A stretch of DNA of 64,000 nt from an uncultured Burkholderiales bacterium (lineage in GTDB: Bacteria; Pseudomonadota; Gammaproteobacteria; Burkholderiales; Burkholderiaceae_C): positions 22,653-86,652 of the forward strand of contig CAIKVH010000043.1 of assembly GCA_903830725.1 (NCBI GenBank), given 5' to 3'. The notes beneath the pieces are model-generated. The model was not told where the DNA came from. It was given only the letters and a program-made list of their open reading frames with translations, and searched no databases. Position numbers and translations under genes: made by a program. Shown piece by piece: positions 56,654 through 64,000 of this stretch; the first letter of the stretch is position 1, and the number at the start of each line of letters is the position of its first letter.

Positions 56654-57767
56654 AAACAACGTTAATCTGCGAGACTTTGATGAGTGTGTGTCGCTCATGC
56701 GAGGGGGGTCCAAAACCTTTTTTGCTGCAAGTCGACTACTGCCTAAACGTGTTCGACAAGCCTCAGTAGCTTTATACGCTTTTTGCCGTGTTGCTGATGA
56801 CTTGGTTGACAACTCCAACTGCGCATCCGATAGTCTTAAACAACTCAGTGAAAGACTAGACTTAATTTACGCTCAAGAGCCCATGGAATTTATTGAAGAT
56901 CATGCGCTTTCTCATGTTGTCCACCAATTTAAACTACCTAGACCTCTCTTAGACGCATTGATGGAAGGGTTTAAATGGGATACCGAAACCAGGTTCTACC
57001 CGAACATTGAAGCTGTGCATGACTACGGGGCCCGCGTCGCTGGAAGCGTAGGTGCGATGATGAGTTGGATTATGGGCGCTAGGCATTCAAGCACCCTGGC
57101 TAGGGCTTGCGAACTAGGCGTGGCAATGCAACTAACCAATATTGCAAGGGACGTGGGCGAGGACGCTAAAAATGGACGACTTTATCTCCCTCTAGATTGG
57201 CTACAAGCAGAGGGAATTGATCATGAGGTGTGGTTAAAAAATCCAACCCTAAATCCAGGCATACAAAATGTTGTAGCTAAGCTCCTCGATGAGGCTGACC
57301 GCTTGTATAAAAAATCGAGTGTGGGAGTTGCAGATTTAGCGCCCGAATTTAGAGCCGCTATTTTTGCAGCCCGTTTGATCTATGCAGAAATTGGACAATA
57401 CCTTAGGGCTAACAACTGCGACTCAGTTACCAAGAGAAGCGTTGTACCTTTCAGTCGTAAACTTTGGCTCTTGGTTCAAGCAAAAATTCAAGCCCCTTGG
57501 ATTACCATCCCAAAGACTCCTCCACCCGCTCTTCAGGCCATTGCGTATTTGATCAATGCTTGTGAAGAGCACTGTGCAATCTATAACCTTAAACACGAGG
57601 GATTTCCTAACCGCGGCTTTCCGCAACGCGTTGAATGGGTACTAGAGTTGATAGAGCGTCGCTTGGAGGAGCAGGAACAGCAGTTCAGCAGATCAATGGA
57701 TCAGCTTACTGGGGAGTCATTCCAAAATCTAGCCGGCTCTAGAAAAACTGTAGATTCACGTAGCTAA
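56634..57767 (+). CDS. crtB: Phytoene synthase (CrtB)
   Basis: Joins two geranylgeranyl diphosphates into phytoene. It has 377 residues, squalene/phytoene synthase fold. Aspartate-rich motifs are CRVADDLVDN (about 46) and QLTNIARDVGEDAKNGRLYLP (in part: LTNIARDVGEDAKNG, about 166-180), both intact. It has a longer C-terminus than usual, ending in a Gln/Glu-rich helix (about 340-360). It is the last gene of the long operon that begins at bchF. The convergent ndh gene ends 28 bases further on, with no clear terminator between them. Confidence 0.94.
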   Translation: MLQPYDKNNVNLRDFDECVSLMRGGSKTFFAASRLLPKRVRQASVALYAFCRVADDLVDNSNCASDSLKQLSERLDLIYAQEPMEFIEDHALSHVVHQFKLPRPLLDALMEGFKWDTETRFYPNIEAVHDYGARVAGSVGAMMSWIMGARHSSTLARACELGVAMQLTNIARDVGEDAKNGRLYLPLDWLQAEGIDHEVWLKNPTLNPGIQNVVAKLLDEADRLYKKSSVGVADLAPEFRAAIFAARLIYAEIGQYLRANNCDSVTKRSVVPFSRKLWLLVQAKIQAPWITIPKTPPPALQAIAYLINACEEHCAIYNLKHEGFPNRGFPQRVEWVLELIERRLEEQEQQFSRSMDQLTGESFQNLAGSRKTVDSRS

Positions 57768-57794
57768 ATAAGGCATCTAGTGGTACAAAGCAGA

Positions 57795-59120
57795 TTAATG
57801 CAATTTAACATGGGGCTCAGTCCTTTTAGTGATCAAACGGGCTAATGTATCCAACAAGACTTTAAAGAAACCGTGAAGTGCAAACTCATGCATTTTGTAG
57901 AGCGATATATACATGATTTTTGCAAAATAACCTTGAATCATCATATTGTCACCAATCAGCCCTCCCATCATACTTCCAACAGTGCTGAACTCCCCCAAAG
58001 AGACTAGGGAGCCAAAATCTCGATAAAAATAGGGTTTCAAATCTTTATGAGCCAACCGCAATTTTATTTGTTTGACCATATGAGTTGCCTGTTGGTGCGC
58101 AGCCTGAGCTCTCGGTGGGACAAATCTGCCTTGATGTTTATTTGCATTTAACCAGGGGCAGGCAGCGCAATCTCCCATTGCAAAGATGTTCTCATCCTGA
58201 GTGGTCTGGAGTGTGGGTAACACCATCAATTGATTAATATGATTGGTCTCTAATCCATCCATATTCTTCAAAAAGTCAGCAGCTTTCACACCTGCTGCCC
58301 ACACAACAAGCTCAGAGCTTAATGTGCGACCATCCTTTAATTTGACTCCAGTTGGAGAGACCTCACTGACCTGCGAATTGGTTAACACAGAAACGCCAAG
58401 ATTGCTCAATAAGTTCTCTGTTGCTTGTGAGAGTTGCTCACTGAGCGCAGGCAAAATTCTAGGAGCTGCCTCGATGACGGTTACTCTGATATCTTTTTTA
58501 GGATCTATCCTGTCTAGGCCATAGGAGACAACCTCGCGGGTTGTCCTGTTGAGTTCAGCCGCCAACTCAACTCCAGTAGCTCCAGCGCCAATGATTGCCA
58601 CATGCAGTTGACTTTCGTGTATTGAGCCTGGTTGGTAATGCGCTTTGATACAAGCGTTAATCATTTTGGAGTGGAAATTTTTTGCGTCCTCCTGAGTCTC
58701 CAGTCTTAAAGCAAATTCTTTAACGCCTGGCGTTCCAAAGTCATTACTCAAACTTCCCACGCATATAACCAAGGTATCGTAACTTATGCTCTGAGGGGGT
58801 GTAACCTCATCCCCAGACTTGTCTAAATAAGGCGAGAGGTAGACCTCTTTCTTGGTGCGATCAATAAAGTTCATTTCTCCAATTCGAAACGTAAAGTTAT
58901 GCCAATGTCCCTGTGCAATGTAGTCCACCTCATGGTCGCCAAAATCCATACTACCAGCGGCAATCTCGTGCAATTTTGGTTTCCAAATATGTGTCCTGTT
59001 TTTATCAATGAGCGTTATATGTGCCTTTTTTGATTTCCCTAAAGTATCACCAAGCTTGGTGGCTAACTCCAAGCCTCCTGCACCGCCACCAACCACCACA
59101 ACCCTATGTAATTCTTTCAT
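57795..59120 (-). CDS. ndh: Type II NADH dehydrogenase (NDH-2)
   Basis: Peripheral-membrane FAD enzyme that passes electrons from NADH to quinone without pumping protons. From the ATG at 59120 it has 441 residues. Motifs are VVVVGGGAGGLELATKLG (about 7-24, FAD), IGAGATGVELAAELNRT (about 177-193, NADH), FAMGDCAACPW (about 310) and YRDFGSLVSLGEFSTVG (about 369-385). An amphipathic C-terminal helix would anchor it. It is inside the photosynthesis cluster, transcribed last in the set pufM-pufC-crtA-crtD-crtC-ndh, so it may help balance the quinone pool under light. Confidence 0.9.
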   Translation of the reverse strand: MKELHRVVVVGGGAGGLELATKLGDTLGKSKKAHITLIDKNRTHIWKPKLHEIAAGSMDFGDHEVDYIAQGHWHNFTFRIGEMNFIDRTKKEVYLSPYLDKSGDEVTPPQSISYDTLVICVGSLSNDFGTPGVKEFALRLETQEDAKNFHSKMINACIKAHYQPGSIHESQLHVAIIGAGATGVELAAELNRTTREVVSYGLDRIDPKKDIRVTVIEAAPRILPALSEQLSQATENLLSNLGVSVLTNSQVSEVSPTGVKLKDGRTLSSELVVWAAGVKAADFLKNMDGLETNHINQLMVLPTLQTTQDENIFAMGDCAACPWLNANKHQGRFVPPRAQAAHQQATHMVKQIKLRLAHKDLKPYFYRDFGSLVSLGEFSTVGSMMGGLIGDNMMIQGYFAKIMYISLYKMHEFALHGFFKVLLDTLARLITKRTEPHVKLH

Positions 59121-59230
59121 TGGAATACCACCATTTAAATGGGTTAAACAAAAAAACTCTCTCAAAAAATGATAACACTAACACTCTTCATGCTGTACCG
59201 TACTAGATTTCAAAATTCTATGAAAACTTA

Positions 59231-60472
59231 TTAAAACTCACCCACTCTTGAAACCCTTGATTTATATAACCTTGGCATTCTCCATGGGAGCAATGATTGC
59301 ACCCATCTTGTGGCAAATCGAGAAGCATTCAAAGTTTCGTGAAAAGATCTAACTCTTTCACCTAGTATTTGATTTTCTATCACTGCTCGTTGGTAAAAAG
59401 GTGTATCCTCTAGTTGCACTATCTCCCCAAGCGGACACTCACTTCGCAACCGCCTGGCGATTCCCCAGCGCGTTTTAGGAATCTCTTTTCGCATTGGCGC
59501 CTGAAAACTCTCGACTACTCCATTTTTCAAAAACCGGAGAGCCAAAACGTGGTCATCTTGGTTGTGAAATTGGCAGTCGTATACAACTGTACAGGACCCA
59601 TCAGACATATGACCCCTGCTCCAGTCCCACTCCGTAAAGGCATTTGCAATCGGCTCCACACCCTCATTTGAATCCACATAGGCATGACCACTCCAACTTT
59701 GCTCGGGATGGGTCAATTTAACCTCAACCCTAGAGGTTGGGGCAATTGGTCCCCAGTGGTGTCGGCCCGTGGAATCTAGAGGTGTTGAAAAATTAAAGAG
59801 TTGCTCTGGAAAGACACTAACGCGTCCTTTTATTCTCCTTGGAATTGGTACAGACCACTCATCAATATCAATATGAAGCGCTTGACCATCCCAGTGAACA
59901 CAAGATGGTCCAATCACAAACTCCTTCTCATTTCTTGTAACACTTTCTTGAGGGCGTTCTGTCATGCTCCAAATTTTACCTCCTGGCTGATACAGAGCTA
60001 CATTCAAAGCACAATGATTCATGGGCGATGGATTCAAACCTTTGCGAATAGCTTTCGCATAATAGGGTGAGAAAACGCTCCCTACAAAGGCAATCAAACT
60101 TAAACCAAATTGTCCATCATCACTGAGTGCATCAACGTACCACCATAGATAACCTCCAGAATTTACCGCTTGGTCAAACCGAGGTGCTCCATTGCTGCTG
60201 CGCCCGCCAATCGACCCGACATTGCCGCCATCGGTAGCCCCGGACCCGGATGAACGCTCCCCCCCGCTAGAAATAGCCCCTTGACTGGGGTTGGGGCTTG
60301 AGACCTGGAGAACACCTGCATCCATCCGTGAGTGGCTTGACCGTAAAGAGCGCCACCCGTTGAGGGAAAAGCTTGATGAAAATTCTGAGGTAGAGTTTGA
60401 ATTGTGCGCGTTGGCTCCATGTCTATTTGTAGCCCACAGCGCTTGATTAATGAAAATGTTGCTTTCTCGCAT
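59231..60472 (-). CDS. crtC: Carotenoid 1,2-hydratase (CrtC), start uncertain
   Basis: Adds water to the 1,2 double bond of neurosporene-type carotenoids. The conserved CrtC core begins at FDQAVNSGGYLWWYVDALSDDG (in part: GGYLWWYVDALSDDG) near 60.17 kb. FVGSVFSPYYAKA, LNPSPMNHCALNVALY and CTVVYDC follow. The first ATG of the ORF (60472) has AGGAG eight bases upstream but overlaps crtD by 310 bases in another frame. The next ATG (60325) has no ribosome site and still overlaps by 163 bases. No ATG, GTG or TTG exists between that one and the conserved core. Either a long genuine overlap exists, or a rare start such as ATT is used. The roughly 100 residues before the core are Ser/Gly-rich. Confidence 0.82.
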   Translation of the reverse strand: MRESNIFINQALWATNRHGANAHNSNSTSEFSSSFSLNGWRSLRSSHSRMDAGVLQVSSPNPSQGAISSGGERSSGSGATDGGNVGSIGGRSSNGAPRFDQAVNSGGYLWWYVDALSDDGQFGLSLIAFVGSVFSPYYAKAIRKGLNPSPMNHCALNVALYQPGGKIWSMTERPQESVTRNEKEFVIGPSCVHWDGQALHIDIDEWSVPIPRRIKGRVSVFPEQLFNFSTPLDSTGRHHWGPIAPTSRVEVKLTHPEQSWSGHAYVDSNEGVEPIANAFTEWDWSRGHMSDGSCTVVYDCQFHNQDDHVLALRFLKNGVVESFQAPMRKEIPKTRWGIARRLRSECPLGEIVQLEDTPFYQRAVIENQILGERVRSFHETLNASRFATRWVQSLLPWRMPRLYKSRVSRVGEF

Positions 60473-61791
60473 GCATCTAACTCCTGCGTTGTAAATGTTT
60501 GGGTATCACCAACAGCTGGTGCGTTGACCAAACAGAAAATGGATTCATATGAATTTTTCTGATCATTGTTTAAACTCTGGCTCGCTGTTCCTCGGTCCTG
60601 AGCGCATATATATACGGTTGGAGTCGCGGGTAATTTTTTTCTTCCGAAAATATCATTAAATTCATTTACGTAGTTATTTTCAAAAAATACATTGTGACGA
60701 TCCAACCTAAACCGGTCCTCAAGGACTTTGCATCTCATGCTCCAAGTTACGGCTGATAAAGAACGCTCCAACTTGCGTCCATTTCCTGGCATGAGAGATT
60801 TAACCTCCCCGCCCAACAAACCGTCATTGAGCGCCTGAATGTCTCCGTTAAAGACAACCGTGTCTGCTCTCAATCTCTCGCCTTGCTCGGTCTGAACAGC
60901 TACTACAGAGCCTTGATTTAACTCGATTAAACTGCAGCGGGTTTGGTATTTAAATTGAACACCGCGTTGCACACATAGTTTTTCAATTGCTTTTGCTAAA
61001 GATCTCATACCCCCCTTAAGAGACCAAACCCCGTCCATTTCGACTTGGGCAATGAGCATAAGCGTAGCTGGAGCACTCCACGGGGAAGAGCCACAATAAG
61101 TTGCGTACCTTGCAAACAATTGACGCAATCTTTGATCTTTAAAGTAACCTCCTAAACTGTCCCATAAATTTCGCATAGGACCAATACCGGCGAGTAATGC
61201 GAGACCTCTAGGTCCAAGCGAGTAGGCAAGTTTTTTTGCGCTCGGGGAGGCCTCTCGAATAATTGGCCCCTCCAGCGCTTTATACAAATCTTTTGCACTA
61301 CGGCAAAATTGATTAAATCTTTGCAATTCAGATAAACCGGCAAACTCGCCCACTGAAACTTGATTTTGATCTGCATCGGAATAAAGGGTGAGTTGATTTG
61401 CACCCTCGTCAGCGCTCCAAGCGTGCCGAGCCAATACGGGCAGCCTCGTGAGCTCTAGTTCTGAATCCAAATCAGCGCCGACACTCGAGAATAGCTCCTC
61501 AAACACCCATCTCATCGTCAGTACAGTTGGGCCACTATCAACACCAATCAATTGTGATTGACTTAAATTAACGTTAGAGGTGTCACTGTTAAACTGCTCT
61601 ACAGATCCTGGCCAAAGTTGTCTTAATTTCCCTCCGCACTGAGCATGTGACTCTACAACGGTCACCTCAACGCCGGCATCGGCTAACAAAAGTGCACTAA
61701 CCAAGCCCCCTATGCCCGCGCCGATGACAACCGCTTTGGGTGAAGTTGGTAAAGATTCTTTTCTGCTATGAAGATAAGTATCGGTATTCAA
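60163..61791 (-). CDS. crtD: Hydroxyneurosporene desaturase (CrtD)
   Basis: FAD-dependent C-3,4 desaturase of hydroxy- or methoxy-neurosporene, 542 residues. The N-terminal motif is VVIGAGIGGLVSALLLADAG (in part: VIGAGIGGLVSALLLA, about 22-37) with ESHAQCGGKLRQLWPG. The C-terminal signature is GLFLAGGSVHPGPGLPMAAM (about 507-526). It is homologous to CrtI but in the CrtD place next to crtC and crtA. The stop at 60163 lies inside the crtC reading region. Confidence 0.92.
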   Translation of the reverse strand: MNTDTYLHSRKESLPTSPKAVVIGAGIGGLVSALLLADAGVEVTVVESHAQCGGKLRQLWPGSVEQFNSDTSNVNLSQSQLIGVDSGPTVLTMRWVFEELFSSVGADLDSELELTRLPVLARHAWSADEGANQLTLYSDADQNQVSVGEFAGLSELQRFNQFCRSAKDLYKALEGPIIREASPSAKKLAYSLGPRGLALLAGIGPMRNLWDSLGGYFKDQRLRQLFARYATYCGSSPWSAPATLMLIAQVEMDGVWSLKGGMRSLAKAIEKLCVQRGVQFKYQTRCSLIELNQGSVVAVQTEQGERLRADTVVFNGDIQALNDGLLGGEVKSLMPGNGRKLERSLSAVTWSMRCKVLEDRFRLDRHNVFFENNYVNEFNDIFGRKKLPATPTVYICAQDRGTASQSLNNDQKNSYESIFCLVNAPAVGDTQTFTTQELDACEKATFSLIKRCGLQIDMEPTRTIQTLPQNFHQAFPSTGGALYGQATHGWMQVFSRSQAPTPVKGLFLAGGSVHPGPGLPMAAMSGRLAGAAAMEHLGLTKR

Positions 61792-61811
61792 GCTAAACCC
61801 TCACTGAACGA

Positions 61812-62594
61812 TTAAATCTTCACTTCAAACGGCTCGATAACTTTACTGGTGGAGTTAAATATTCGTCCCTTCCACTCACCAAACATTTGTAATATTTGCA
61901 TACGAACAAACATAGATTCAGTAAAGAATTTATGTTTATTTGCAGCTGCAATTGCCTTTAAATGTGCGCCTTGATGGGCATAATTCACCATAGACTTTGC
62001 GTTATCCCATACGCTAAAGGTACACTGTCTGATCACTGGCGCTTCCCCTAAGCCAACTGCTAACTCACATCCAACAGCTTGGTGTAAATCCTCTTGGGCT
62101 GCTGGGGTGTAGCGCCAAAATGCAGCTGCCTTAGAAGCTCGAATACTGCCCCTCGTTAGAGATGCTACGGGTCCTTGATAGTCTTGGGTTGCGGTCTCAT
62201 CAAGAAAACCGTCACTTTGCCAACCTTGGCTATTCCAAGTGCCGCGGCATGAGTTGACAACCATAAGACCTTGCCACCATTCACGAGTTTTTTCTCGGTA
62301 AAGTTGAGCGTCTGGGCTTTTTAAATAATCACAGGCATTTTTTAAACTATCAAATAAAAAAATTAAACCTTGGTGTGTCCCACTCGGCCTAAGTCCAAAC
62401 CCTCCTCCCTCCCCGGATCCCATTACCTTGGCGAATAATAATCCAGGTAATGTTTTGTAAAAAATGTGGGTACCTTGAATTAATTTCAACCACGCCCATG
62501 ATCTGTGCTGAGGTTGAAAATCAAACAACAACACAACCACAACCCCATTCAAGGTGCAAGCAGAGTTGGCTGTGTCAGTGTCAAGTGCTGTCAT
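61812..62594 (-). CDS. crtA: Spheroidene monooxygenase (CrtA)
   Basis: Introduces the C-2 keto group into spheroidene, giving spheroidenone in oxygen. It has 260 residues. MGSGEGGGFGLRPSGTHQGLIF (in part: GSGEGGGFGLRPSGTHQG, about 59-76), ASLTRGSIRASKAAAFW (about 143-159) and FSVWDNAKSMVNYAHQGAHL (about 193-212) are family marks; the last likely includes heme-contact residues. Spheroidenone is common in aerobic phototrophs. The enzyme acts on methoxylated carotenoid made by CrtF, whose gene is not in the window. Confidence 0.92.
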   Translation of the reverse strand: MTALDTDTANSACTLNGVVVVLLFDFQPQHRSWAWLKLIQGTHIFYKTLPGLLFAKVMGSGEGGGFGLRPSGTHQGLIFLFDSLKNACDYLKSPDAQLYREKTREWWQGLMVVNSCRGTWNSQGWQSDGFLDETATQDYQGPVASLTRGSIRASKAAAFWRYTPAAQEDLHQAVGCELAVGLGEAPVIRQCTFSVWDNAKSMVNYAHQGAHLKAIAAANKHKFFTESMFVRMQILQMFGEWKGRIFNSTSKVIEPFEVKI

Positions 62595-62684
62595 GTTTAT
62601 TGGTATTCATGAACAACACGAGTCGATTCTATAAAAAGAATTGACGCCCGTTAGACATGATGACTCTTAGGTTCTAATCATCTT

Positions 62685-63728
62685 TCAGCGTTTAGCAAGT
62701 TTGGCATTAGCAACCGGCGCAGTGATCGTTTGCAACTCTGGGTAATCGTGCAGCATCTTGGCACCGTTCAATGGCTTATAGACGCCTTGGTGACAGGTTG
62801 CACAATAAACCTTTGCCACATCACCCGTTTCACCCAAACGGTGAGCAGGGAAAGTTGCCTTTAGGGGCTCCATGTAGTTTATGTTTAGATTGCGCACCAT
62901 ACGAATACCGTACCACGCCGTAGCCCTTTGTGGCGGATTACCCTCCCAACTAGAAAAGGATCTCGTATTGTGACAATACGTGCAATTAACACCCAATGAA
63001 GTTGACATGTGGGTCATCAAACCATACGTCCATTCAGCTTGCTTAATAGAGTGCTTGTTGCCGTTAGGCAATGCAGTCACACCATTAACTCTGATATCTT
63101 GAGCGCCCAAAAGGAACGGTGTAAATGGGTCATTCGGTAGGGAAGATAAACCAACACTTGTTGCAGGTTCATTTTGACCCGCCTTGTCTCCAATAAAATC
63201 AGCACCTGCTGGAGTTGCGTCTCTTTTGAACCAAACTTGTTGGGGAATATTATTACCTCGATGACAGGTGTAGCAAGTAACGCCAGTGCTTGCAACGTGG
63301 CTTGTCCAGTTCACGTTGAGATTCTGGGTCATTTGAATCATGCGTCTTGCAACAACTTTAGTGTACTTACTGTCCTCTGCAAAATTGGCAGGGTTATGGC
63401 AGTAAACGCATCCCTCATTCGGCGCAACCCACGATGCCATTGAGACCATAAGACGAGTGAACTGCGCAGAGGACAGTCCCCCTAAGACTTGTACATTTTT
63501 ATATACCTGACTTGCTCGTGGTCCATCAGTAGGGGCTTGCGGTAAGGCAAAGGGGACTGCATTATTTTCAGCCTTCTCTGCAACGATTCTAGGGTTGTAG
63601 ATTTCGACCATTCCCGTGCCACGATAGCCGTGTTGAACACTATCCATGGGGGGGCGCTCACAACCTGAGAGTAAGAGCAATAAACTTAAACTGGCTAGTG
63701 AAAGAATTTTAATCATGATCGATCTCAT
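62685..63728 (-). CDS. pufC: Reaction-centre tetraheme cytochrome c subunit (PufC)
   Basis: Periplasmic cytochrome that re-reduces the photo-oxidised special pair. It has 347 residues. A lipoprotein signal peptide ends LLLLLSGC (Cys23), so it is anchored by lipid. Exactly four CxxCH heme motifs are seen: CVYCH (about 108), CYTCH (about 153), CTYCH (about 249) and CATCH (about 310), with MVSMASW- and [16 protein letters not shown] Met ligands between. The ATG overlaps the pufM stop by four bases. No LH1 gene follows it; crtA does. Confidence 0.96.
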   Translation of the reverse strand: MRSIMIKILSLASLSLLLLLSGCERPPMDSVQHGYRGTGMVEIYNPRIVAEKAENNAVPFALPQAPTDGPRASQVYKNVQVLGGLSSAQFTRLMVSMASWVAPNEGCVYCHNPANFAEDSKYTKVVARRMIQMTQNLNVNWTSHVASTGVTCYTCHRGNNIPQQVWFKRDATPAGADFIGDKAGQNEPATSVGLSSLPNDPFTPFLLGAQDIRVNGVTALPNGNKHSIKQAEWTYGLMTHMSTSLGVNCTYCHNTRSFSSWEGNPPQRATAWYGIRMVRNLNINYMEPLKATFPAHRLGETGDVAKVYCATCHQGVYKPLNGAKMLHDYPELQTITAPVANAKLAKR

Positions 63729-64000
63729 GGCTTAGCTCCTTGAAGAGTTGCAGGATCAATGACAGTTGGAAATACAACTGGATAGGGTGGTGCTACGCCG
63801 TGTTTGACAGACCATAAATACCAATTATCTACAACAGTTCCTGTCAGCAAGATTCCAATGCCGCCCACTAGAGGACACAACACAGCAAACCACCATGCCC
63901 AGCGATGGATGGACTCCATCGTTGCGTTAAAACCCATCGTCCATCTCCAAAAAAGGGCTGCTCGCTCAGATGCAGTTCCGCGGTCAACGATTTGTTCAAT
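63725..64000 (-). CDS. pufM: Reaction centre M subunit (PufM), C-terminal part
   Basis: C-terminal 91 residues of the membrane M subunit of the type-II reaction centre; the rest lies beyond the right edge. [20 protein letters not shown] at the edge is the conserved DE-helix region near the iron and QA site, with E in REIEQI-type position. One more span ([21 protein letters not shown], in part: [16 protein letters not shown]) carries the His expected as an iron ligand. The tail [17 protein letters not shown] is the usual periplasmic end. pufL, and perhaps pufBA for LH1, should lie further right. Confidence 0.95.
   Translation of the reverse strand: MEQIVDRGTASERAALFWRWTMGFNATMESIHRWAWWFAVLCPLVGGIGILLTGTVVDNWYLWSVKHGVAPPYPVVFPTVIDPATLQGAKP

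Overview
This window comes from a photosynthetic proteobacterium. It is most likely a Burkholderiales (betaproteobacterial) aerobic anoxygenic phototroph. The evidence is the gene order bchFNBLM-lhaA-puhABC-acsF-puhE, the oxygen-dependent cyclase AcsF, a Bug-type solute receptor typical of Burkholderiales, fairly AT-rich DNA, and spheroidenone-type crt genes. No rRNA or tRNA gene was seen, so the genus cannot be fixed; a low-GC freshwater lineage is a reasonable guess.

Left part (1-18 kb): short branched-chain acyl-CoA metabolism. A leftward set holds a truncated isovaleryl-CoA dehydrogenase, a PaaK-like ligase, a five-gene LIV-type ABC importer and a large acyl-CoA synthetase. A divergent rightward set starts with a Crp-family regulator. 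It encodes an AMACR-like protein, enoyl-CoA hydratase, 3-hydroxyisobutyrate dehydrogenase, 3-hydroxyisobutyryl-CoA hydrolase, acyl-CoA dehydrogenase, an HSD10-like SDR, a thiolase and a LiuC-like hydratase. Together these cover most of the lower valine, isoleucine and leucine pathways.

Border (18-24 kb): a small hypothetical gene, a Bug-type receptor, an LVIVD beta-propeller, a CobW GTPase, a GT1 glycosyltransferase, and a B12-binding PpaA/AerR-like regulator facing the antenna genes.

Photosynthesis cluster (24 kb to the right edge): pucBA encode LH2, not LH1. They are followed by an intercistronic hairpin terminator, pucC, three small membrane-protein genes, tspO and an alpha/beta hydrolase. 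Then come bchH, bchI and bchD; the convergent bchP-orf428-bchG; the divergent bciB; ppsR; and ppaA. A long operon follows: bchF-N-B-L-M-lhaA-puhA-puhB-puhC-acsF-puhE-crtI-crtB. The opposite strand carries pufM(partial)-pufC-crtA-crtD-crtC-ndh. pufL, any LH1 pufBA, bchCXYZ, crtE and crtF are not in the window and probably lie beyond it.

The genes build bacteriochlorophyll a, spheroidene-series carotenoids, the reaction centre (H, C and part of M) and a peripheral antenna. PpsR with PpaA/AerR homologues is the likely control circuit: TGT-N12-ACA palindromes sit on the promoters of pucBA, bchH, bciB/bchG and bchF. The most striking detail is in the LH2 polypeptides. The alpha chain carries Phe44-Leu45, the exact pair that marks blue-shifted B800-820 (LH3) antennas, and the beta chain has Gln where LH2 normally has the Arg that bonds the B800 pigment.
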